This document shows positions 18,159 through 24,666 of a stretch of 57,419 nucleotides of DNA, in pieces. Source of the stretch: Planctomycetota bacterium (GTDB taxonomy: Bacteria > Planctomycetota > SZUA-567 > H5-PLA8); NCBI GenBank assembly GCA_016200135.1, contig JACQFI010000016.1, positions 1-57,419 of the forward strand, given 5' to 3'. The first letter of the stretch is position 1; each line of letters opens with the position of its first letter. Under the pieces are notes generated by a model, which searched no databases, was not told where the DNA came from, and saw nothing but the letters and a program-made list of their open reading frames with translations. A program made the position numbers and the translations under genes.

Positions 18159-19439
18159 ATGCTTGGACTAAAAAGATGGGGTATCTGCGTATTGGCCACG
18201 CTGATTCTGCTGCCGGCGGTGGATGCCTGGGCCGCGAAGGGCGGCGGCAAAGGCGCCAAGGGCGGCAGAACGAACAACGACCCGACCGATGACAAGGGCA
18301 TGAAGTGGTACCCCTCGCTCGCGGAGGCCATCAACAAGGCCAAGACGAGCTACGTGCCGGTGATGGCCGTAATTGTCCGCGAGGGCAACGTGGACGACCA
18401 GAAGCGCATCAAGAACATCGAGTCCTGGCCGCAGGTCTCCGAAGCCAGCGAGAACGCGATGGCCGCGGCGCAGACGCCCAGCCAGTCGCCCGAGGCGCAG
18501 CAGATCGTCAACCGGCTCAACATCAAGAACCTGCCGGTCATCGTTTGGCTCGACTACGAGGGCAACCCTGTCGTGGCCTCGGCGATCACCGACAGCGCGC
18601 AGACGATTACGGCGGTCTTGTCCGGCTGGGCGCAGACGACCGCGGGCATCAACAAGTTCTACGCGGACCATCTGCTGAAGGGCAACCAGTACCTCGCCAA
18701 GGGCAAGCTGCACTCGGCGTATCTGGAATACTCCTACCTGACGCCCTTCAAGGGCAAGGACCCGGACCAGGCGCGCCAGGGCATGGAAAAGATCAAGGCC
18801 GCGTGGCTGAACCTGCTCGGCAAGGCGAAGGAGTTTCCGGAAGGCAGCGTGGCGCGGACGGCGATCATTCACGGCCTGAAGCGCGACGTGATGAACCTGG
18901 ACTACGCGCCCACCTTTGAAAAGGAAGTGGACAAGGCGCCGGAAGTCGCGAAGGAGATGGCCAAGCCCATCGTCGCGCCCAAGGCTCAGGACGAAGGCGC
19001 GCCCGCGTCTTCCCCCGCCCGGCCGGCGCCTGCAAACGAGCCTCCGCCGCAAGTCGTCACGCCCGCGATCGAGAACAAGCCGCTCGTGGACGCCATGCGC
19101 GTGCAGGTGAACGCCTCGGCCTACGCCAACGACCAGGCCGAGGACTCCGCGGCGAACGCGGCGGTCAACCTCACCTATCTGACCGAACACAAGGACCAGA
19201 CCGTCAAGGACGCGGGGAAGGACCTGCAAGATGCCTACGACAACTACCGGAAGGCTTTGGCCTCGAAGGATCTGGGCGCGGAACGCAACAAGCTGCTCCA
19301 GACGGCCGGGGCCAGCTTCGAGAAGGGCATCGACACGCTCTCGAAGGCCGTCGAGAAGACCCCGGACGCGACCATCGAGCGCATCATGCAGCAGGCGAAC
19401 ATGATCCTCTACGCCTGCCACAAATATCAGAGCCTGTAA
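18159..19439 (+). CDS. Secreted thioredoxin-fold protein without CxxC, with helical C-terminal domain
   Basis: 426 aa. The ATG at 18159 has AAAGGAG upstream and starts a signal peptide (MLGLKRWGICVLATLILLPA, cleaved near AWA). Residues ~50-160 read as a thioredoxin-like fold (SYVPVMAVIVREGNVDD, then NRLNIKNLPVIVWLDYEGNP with the cis-Pro position at ~126), but the CxxC pair is absent, so redox activity is unlikely. A helical, TPR-like region follows (~170-260), then a Pro/Ala-rich linker (~265-300) and a long helical C-terminus. It is 67 bp downstream of the FecR-like gene and closed by a strong terminator, so it belongs to the sigma-factor unit; a periplasmic scaffold or sensor role is inference. 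Confidence 0.75.
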   Translation: MLGLKRWGICVLATLILLPAVDAWAAKGGGKGAKGGRTNNDPTDDKGMKWYPSLAEAINKAKTSYVPVMAVIVREGNVDDQKRIKNIESWPQVSEASENAMAAAQTPSQSPEAQQIVNRLNIKNLPVIVWLDYEGNPVVASAITDSAQTITAVLSGWAQTTAGINKFYADHLLKGNQYLAKGKLHSAYLEYSYLTPFKGKDPDQARQGMEKIKAAWLNLLGKAKEFPEGSVARTAIIHGLKRDVMNLDYAPTFEKEVDKAPEVAKEMAKPIVAPKAQDEGAPASSPARPAPANEPPPQVVTPAIENKPLVDAMRVQVNASAYANDQAEDSAANAAVNLTYLTEHKDQTVKDAGKDLQDAYDNYRKALASKDLGAERNKLLQTAGASFEKGIDTLSKAVEKTPDATIERIMQQANMILYACHKYQSL

Positions 19440-19461
19440 GTCGCCTCAAACGATAGGCAGG

Positions 19462-19490
19462 GAAAAGGCGGGCCTTCGGGCCCGCTTTTA
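19462..19490 (+). terminator. Intrinsic terminator
   Basis: GCGGGCC (19468-19474), UUCG tetraloop, GGCCCGC (19479-19485), then TTTTATT, preceded by AAAAG that extends the stem against CTTTT. This is a textbook Rho-independent terminator ending the sigma/FecR/thioredoxin-fold unit, and the A/T flanks let it act in both directions. Confidence 0.93.
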
Positions 19491-19529
19491 TTGTGTTCCC
19501 CTCAAATTTAACGATATACTCATTTGAGG
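19491..19529 (+). promoter_or_regulatory. Promoter with overlapping operator before the AT-rich gene
   Basis: TTGTGT (19491-19496) and a good -10 TATACT (19515-19520) are 18 bp apart. An 8-bp inverted repeat, CCTCAAAT (19500-19507) and ATTTGAGG (19522-19529), brackets the -10. A protein bound there would block the promoter. It lies about 55 bp upstream of the 368-aa gene. Confidence 0.5.
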
Positions 19530-19582
19530 TGAGTTGGGAGTTTGCTGCCCTATCTAACAAGTAAATTTAGGATGTTTCTAAA

Positions 19583-20689
19583 ATGAAAACCACAATCTGC
19601 CTGATTCTCTTTTTTGCCTTCTTGTCCAATAGGTGGGTATTATTTTCGGAAGACCAAAAACCAAAGGTTGAATCACCAGAAGGCGTGCGCGAGAAAATTG
19701 ACCAACTACAAATGCCGGTCAGGTTGGGCGAATTGCCTGCTGTTAGCCTGAACAAATATGAGGAAACTAAAGAAGAAGAATTGAAAAGAATAAATGCTCT
19801 AATTGATAAACTTGCAGAAATAGACAGCCCTGAAGTCGGCCTTTCCTCAACACTTAGCGGACAGTCCTTTCTTCCACTGCCGGTGAGTAAAGAGGTTGAC
19901 ACTCAAATATTAACCAACCACAATTTGCATCAAAATGAGGCGCTGCTTGAACTCGTAAAACTAGGCCCCAAGTCTTTGCCCTTACTTCTGAAGGCACTTG
20001 ACAACAACAAACCTACAAAATTTACCATAAAACATGATGGAATGGCGGGCGGCGGAATGTGGATGGCCACCGAATTATGGGGAAACCCTGCCAATAAGGA
20101 AGAACGGAAGTTCGCCGATCCCATTAAGATATCGCATGAAGTTCCCGACCAAGATATAGAATCATATACTGTTAAAATTGGAGACGTTTGTTTTGTAGCG
20201 ATCGGTCAGATTGTGGGACGCCCTTATTCGGCAGTCCGTTATCAGCCTACTGGTTGCGTGGTGATTAATAGTCCCACAGAAAATGAAGCGTTTCGAAAAA
20301 GAATACAGGCCATTTGGTCAAGCCCGAACGCAAATAAGAAATTGTTTGAGTCGCTTATCTTGGACTATACAACTCAAGGGAACTTTAACGGCACATCCCT
20401 GGATGGTTGGTACGTCGGCAGCTACTTACAATGTAGAGCAGCTATGCGGCTCTTGTATTTTTTCCCGGCAGAAAGCACCAAGCTGATCGCAGAACGCTTA
20501 AACGGACTCGATGTTAAGAATCGTGGCGATACCGAGGAATGGATGAAAAGAGAGGTTAGCAACGGCGTCCGGGCAACAACCTTTATAAACGCCGTTTCAT
20601 GGTGTAAGGAACCGATCTTGCAAACAGCTTTAAACGATTTGGTTAAACGTACAAACGATCCTGAAATAAAAAAGACCATCCGCAAATAG
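19583..20689 (+). CDS. Secreted protein of unknown function, AT-rich (transferred gene)
   Basis: 368 aa with a signal peptide (MKTTICLILFFAFLSNRWVL). Two features stand out: a short HEAT/armadillo-like stretch (LLELVKLGPKSLPLLLKALD) and a conserved-looking block YTVKIGDVCFVAIGQIVGR followed by PYSAVRYQPTGCVVINSPT, which I associate with uncharacterised planctomycete proteins (Gemmata-like), without a known function. The C-terminal part is helical. Codon use is far more AT-rich than all neighbours, it has its own promoter/operator and it follows a terminator, so it looks like an independently acquired gene. No enzyme motif is visible. Confidence 0.7.
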   Translation: MKTTICLILFFAFLSNRWVLFSEDQKPKVESPEGVREKIDQLQMPVRLGELPAVSLNKYEETKEEELKRINALIDKLAEIDSPEVGLSSTLSGQSFLPLPVSKEVDTQILTNHNLHQNEALLELVKLGPKSLPLLLKALDNNKPTKFTIKHDGMAGGGMWMATELWGNPANKEERKFADPIKISHEVPDQDIESYTVKIGDVCFVAIGQIVGRPYSAVRYQPTGCVVINSPTENEAFRKRIQAIWSSPNANKKLFESLILDYTTQGNFNGTSLDGWYVGSYLQCRAAMRLLYFFPAESTKLIAERLNGLDVKNRGDTEEWMKREVSNGVRATTFINAVSWCKEPILQTALNDLVKRTNDPEIKKTIRK

Positions 20690-20822
20690 CCTAGAATACT
20701 TCCTCTTCAGGTAATCCGTACTCAATGCAAAGTCCCAAAGTTTATGCTCATTTTCTAATGCTACGCATGCACCTGAACGATACACGTAGTCGGCACCTTC
20801 GATAGCGTCTGGAACCGCCCGC
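20690..20822 (-). pseudogene. Possible gene remnant on the minus strand
   Basis: Between two plus-strand genes, the minus strand from ~20822 to ~20690 reads without stops as a protein-like segment (AIEGADYVYRSGACVALENE, then KLWDFALSTDYLKRKY). The composition is intermediate and the frame has no proper start: upstream it runs into the antisense of the membrane protein gene. It looks like the tail of a displaced gene of unknown family; a chance frame cannot be excluded. Confidence 0.25.
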
Positions 20823-21215
20823 ATGCCTTCCGAACGAAAAGGTCCGACCTGGAACACGCGCCTGGCTAAGGCCGAGACGCTGCTCGTCCTGGCCCTGGTC
20901 AGCGAGACCGTGATCCATCCGTGGCTCTTCGCGCGCCCCGAACTCGCCCTCTGGGCCAAAACCGTGCTCAAGATGGCCTTGATCGTCGGGCTCTTCGGGC
21001 CCGTGCGCATTTACCTGCACCGCCTCATCGACCGCAGCATGGAGACGACGCGCAGCGTGACCGTGAAGGTGTTCCTGCTGCCGCGCGTGGGCGTGCACTT
21101 GGCAACGCTTTTCCTGCTGTTCGTGCTTTTTTACCGCAACATGCACGGCGAGATGCCGTGGCAGGGAATGCTCCCGCCCCGTCCGCAGCAGCAGGCGCAG
21201 AATGCACTGCCCTGA
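20823..21215 (+). CDS. Small membrane protein, three predicted transmembrane helices
   Basis: 130 aa. Hydrophobic segments lie at about 17-36 (AETLLVLALVSETVIHPWLF), 44-62 (AKTVLKMALIVGLFGPVRI) and 88-107 (GVHLATLFLLFVLFYRNM). The C-terminus is Pro/Gln-rich. I do not recognise a family. Composition returns to the GC-rich norm, so it is native. It precedes the possible hotdog protein by 56 bp on the same strand and may be co-transcribed with it. Confidence 0.6.
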   Translation: MPSERKGPTWNTRLAKAETLLVLALVSETVIHPWLFARPELALWAKTVLKMALIVGLFGPVRIYLHRLIDRSMETTRSVTVKVFLLPRVGVHLATLFLLFVLFYRNMHGEMPWQGMLPPRPQQQAQNALP

Positions 21216-21271
21216 CGGCCTGCCTGCTTTCGTTTGGCAAAGGGTAGGCAAGCGCTTATGAATACCTGCGT

Positions 21272-22531
21272 ATGTCCGAGCAGAGCCAGGCCGTGACCCC
21301 GCCGCCGCGCACCGAACGCACGCCCCTGGGGCGCGTCGAGGTGCCCGTGCGCTTTGGCGACCAGGTCGTCACGAGCATGCTCTTCAACCACGACGCGAAC
21401 CCGGTCCATCACAAGCCCGATCACGCCGTCCAGTGGATGCTCGGCCTGCTCTCGAGCACGGTTTTCGCCGGCGACGGCGCCTTGGCTCAGGCGAGCGCCG
21501 AAGAGCGGACGTACACGATGGGATCGAGCCTGCTCGGCCGGCAGGATATCGTGGTAATGCCCGGCGCGGTGATGGCCGCGATCGCTTACGAGCGCTTCGT
21601 GCCGCCGGAAGAGGTCATCGTCTCGATCACCACCACCTTCACCTATCCGCTGCTCGTGCCGACCAAGGGCGAAGTGCTCGTGCGGCTGGACGGCTTCGAA
21701 CTCCGTTCGGACCCCACGGCCGGCGCCGCGGAAAAAGGGCTTGGCAACGCGCGGCACCTGCTCATCGAGGCCCACGGGCCCGGCTTGGACGGCCTGCCCG
21801 TCCGGCTGGTCAAGCTTGAAGCGGTGCTCTATCCGGCGGGGGTCGCGCCCGAAGCCGTGTACGAGAAGATCGTCGCGCGCGAGTTCGAGAGCTTGAGCAA
21901 GCTCTCCTCCGCCAAGCAGGACATGCCCTCGCTCTCGCACTCGTCGGCGATCAGCGAGGAAGACCGGCGGCGCTACGCGCGCATCCTGGGCATCGAGCGC
22001 GGGATCACGTGCACAGCCTGGCAGGCGAAGATACCGCGCGTGATGACCGAGATCATCGACCACCTGCGCAGCCACACGGGCTACCAGAAGGAAGTGCGAG
22101 CCTACTACGACGGCCGCGCCGACGAGGCCGAACGCCGCGAAGCCATCGCCAAGTACGTGCAGAAAGAGATCAAGTACCGCGCGATCCGCGAACAGGACGC
22201 CGAGGCGCGAGTGAACGAACTCGCTGAACTGACCCAGCAGCTTTACGCGCGCCAGCACACCGTCTTCGACCCGCGGCTCTTTGTGCCCGGCGGCCCGGCG
22301 ACCAAGGGCAGCACGCCCTTCATTCTCGACCTGCACCTCAGCGAGATGCGCCTGCGCCGCGGCATCCACCGCTTCTACACCGGCGCGCGCCTACAGGACC
22401 GCCAGGTCTTCATGGGCGAGGCGATGGTGACGGGGCAGCCGCTGGTGACGAAGGAACTCGCAAACTTCCTCTGCGAGATCAACCACTCCTTCGCGACGCT
22501 CAAGCTCTTCGAGTACCAGCGCCGCGGGTAG
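21272..22531 (+). CDS. Possible double-hotdog (MaoC/FabA-like) protein of unknown function
   Basis: 419 aa, cytoplasmic. The segment FNHDANPVHHKPDHA near residues 38-52 resembles the hydratase motif of MaoC-type hotdog folds (a D-x-N-P-x-H pattern). The following helix (VMPGAVMAAIAYERF) and strands (VIVSITTTFTYPLLVPTKGE) match the order of a hotdog domain. Near residue 340-400, FILDLHLSEMRLRRGIHRFY and RQVFMGEAMVTGQ look like the outer strands of a second hotdog domain. The middle is helical and charged. Binding or hydration of an acyl thioester is inference; the call would need a structure prediction. Confidence 0.5.
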   Translation: MSEQSQAVTPPPRTERTPLGRVEVPVRFGDQVVTSMLFNHDANPVHHKPDHAVQWMLGLLSSTVFAGDGALAQASAEERTYTMGSSLLGRQDIVVMPGAVMAAIAYERFVPPEEVIVSITTTFTYPLLVPTKGEVLVRLDGFELRSDPTAGAAEKGLGNARHLLIEAHGPGLDGLPVRLVKLEAVLYPAGVAPEAVYEKIVAREFESLSKLSSAKQDMPSLSHSSAISEEDRRRYARILGIERGITCTAWQAKIPRVMTEIIDHLRSHTGYQKEVRAYYDGRADEAERREAIAKYVQKEIKYRAIREQDAEARVNELAELTQQLYARQHTVFDPRLFVPGGPATKGSTPFILDLHLSEMRLRRGIHRFYTGARLQDRQVFMGEAMVTGQPLVTKELANFLCEINHSFATLKLFEYQRRG

Positions 22532-22798
22532 ACACCGGACGCCTTCTTTTCCTGCCCAGTCATCCTGTAACTTTCACGGCCGCGCCGGTGTCCTTTGAAG
22601 CGTGACTGGAAAGCCGCCCAACTGTTTGATATCTAAGACCTTTGCCACGATGAAATAAGCCGCTTTCGCCGTGGCCTGACAGGGGAACGCGCCATCCGTC
22701 CTGAAGACCTGAGCGACAAGCACACGGCGGCCTTCCTGCGCGACCACGGCGGCGTCTGCGCCGCGCAGTGCATCCGCCTCGGCCCGCTCTATCTGCCC

Positions 22799-24655
22799 GT
22801 GACGGTGCGGCAGTTGCTCTTCTACATCCTGATGGCCGCGGCGCTGCTGCTCTTCTTCGTCTACGACTACAAGGTCTTCTACACGGTCAGCACGTTCGCG
22901 CTGTGCGGCTTTTACGGCGCGGTGATCGTCTTTCGCCTGGTCTCGGTGCTGCTGGCGATCGTGCGCAACGCCGTGGGCAGGCCGGCCGAACACCGCATCC
23001 CGCAGGAGCACCTCGAAAAGCTCGATCCAGACTCCCTGCCCGTCTACACGATCCTCGTGCCGATGTACAAGGAACCCGAGGTCGCGCAGAAGATCGCGCG
23101 CGCCGTCACGGAGCTCGACTACCCCCTCGATAAGCTCGACGTGAAGCTGCTGCTCGAAGAAGACGACCCCGAGACGCGCAAGAAGATCGAGGAAGTGATC
23201 GACCAGTTGCCATCCTGCGTCGAAGTGATCGTCTGCCCCAAAGTCCCCAAGGGCCAGCCCAAGACCAAGCCCCGCGCCTGCAACTGGGGCCTGGAGCGCG
23301 CCCGTGGCGAGTTCCTGGTGATCTACGACGCCGAGGACCGCCCAGAGGGCGACCAGCTCAAGAAGGCCGTGCTCGCCTTCCGCAAGCTGAAGGCCGCGGG
23401 CAAGGAGAACGTCGTCTGCCTGCAGGCCAAGCTCAACTACTTCAACGCGCGCCAGAATGGGCTCACGCGCTTCTTCACGCTCGAATACACGACCTGGTTC
23501 GACCTCTTCCTGCCCGGCCTGCACGCTCTGCGCATCCCCATCCCGCTCGGCGGCACTTCGAATCATTTCAACACCGCGGTGCTCAAGAAGCTCGGTGGCT
23601 GGGACCCGTTCAACGTCACCGAAGACTGCGACCTCGGCATCCGCATGGCGCGCCAGGGCTACCGCACCGAAGTGCTCGATTCGACCACGTGGGAAGAAGC
23701 CAACAGCCGCGTGGGCAACTGGATCCGCCAGCGCAGCCGCTGGATCAAGGGCTACTTCCAGACGCATCTGGTCCACACGCAAACAAGCTTCATTCCGTCG
23801 TTCCTCCTTGCGGGCTTCTTCTTTCTGCTCGCACGCTATGTAAAGAATGGCCTCGAGAGCGCGGCGTTGCTCGACGACTTTAAGCGGCAGTTCGGCATGC
23901 TGGTCTGGTACTTCTGCCTCTTTGGGTCCGTGACCAGCCTGCTCCTCGGCGCATGGGCGCTCTCGGACCGGTTGCGCGCCCCCAAGGTCGCGGACGGCGG
24001 CGAAGGCCGGCTTGGCCCCTACGACGCGCTGACCTTCCGGCTGACCGTCGGCGGGCTCTCCGGCATGCTGGTGCTGAACGCGGCCTTCTGGATGCTGAGC
24101 TTCTGCTACCTGTTTCACGAACCCATCGCGGACCACCTTCCCGCCTTCACCGACAAGTACACGTTCGAGGGCAACACGCCGCGCGAGATCCTGAAGAAGT
24201 GGAAACTGTACTATTCCAACGTGAAGGACGAGCGCTTCGAGGGCTACACGATCTGGACGACCGGATACAAATGGCTGGTCAAGCATGAGATCACCGCCGA
24301 GAATGCCAAGGAGATCTTCGACGCCATCGATCCCTGGTCCTTCTGGTCGCAGATTCTATACCCGGTCGTGATCGGCCTCTTCTTGGCGAACTTTGTCTTC
24401 GTCGCGCTGGGGCTGGTCTCGTGCGGCATCCGGCGCTTGTGGGACCTCGCGCCGTTCGCGGTGCTGATGCCGTTCTACTGGATCCTGATCTCGATCGCCG
24501 CGATCAAGGGCGCATGGCAACTCTTGTGGAACCCGTGGTATTGGGAGAAGACCGTGCACGGCTTCGCCTCGCCCACGGCTCCGGCTGAAGGCGGCGGCGC
24601 GCCACCGCCCGCGAGTCCTCCGCAAGGCGGCGCGTTCTACACGGCAACCCGGTGA
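22799..24655 (+). CDS. Family 2 glycosyltransferase, membrane-embedded (processive, cellulose-synthase-like)
   Basis: 618 aa from the GTG at 22799, the only canonical start. Two TM helices (~5-55) are followed by a GT-A domain: TILVPMYKEPEVAQ, the DxD-like IYDAED at 177-180, the acceptor-site TED at 274-276 and the QRSRW motif (QxxRW) at 311-315, the full D,D,D,QxxRW signature of processive enzymes. Four or more TM helices fill residues ~325-580. It should polymerise or export a cell-surface polysaccharide. The coding-like frame stays open upstream to 22637 and an AGGGGA lies at 22681, so the true N-terminus may be ~35 residues longer from a non-standard start. It overlaps the next gene region by operon-like spacing. 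Confidence 0.88.
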   Translation: MTVRQLLFYILMAAALLLFFVYDYKVFYTVSTFALCGFYGAVIVFRLVSVLLAIVRNAVGRPAEHRIPQEHLEKLDPDSLPVYTILVPMYKEPEVAQKIARAVTELDYPLDKLDVKLLLEEDDPETRKKIEEVIDQLPSCVEVIVCPKVPKGQPKTKPRACNWGLERARGEFLVIYDAEDRPEGDQLKKAVLAFRKLKAAGKENVVCLQAKLNYFNARQNGLTRFFTLEYTTWFDLFLPGLHALRIPIPLGGTSNHFNTAVLKKLGGWDPFNVTEDCDLGIRMARQGYRTEVLDSTTWEEANSRVGNWIRQRSRWIKGYFQTHLVHTQTSFIPSFLLAGFFFLLARYVKNGLESAALLDDFKRQFGMLVWYFCLFGSVTSLLLGAWALSDRLRAPKVADGGEGRLGPYDALTFRLTVGGLSGMLVLNAAFWMLSFCYLFHEPIADHLPAFTDKYTFEGNTPREILKKWKLYYSNVKDERFEGYTIWTTGYKWLVKHEITAENAKEIFDAIDPWSFWSQILYPVVIGLFLANFVFVALGLVSCGIRRLWDLAPFAVLMPFYWILISIAAIKGAWQLLWNPWYWEKTVHGFASPTAPAEGGGAPPPASPPQGGAFYTATR

Positions 24656-24666
24656 GCGGTGGACGC

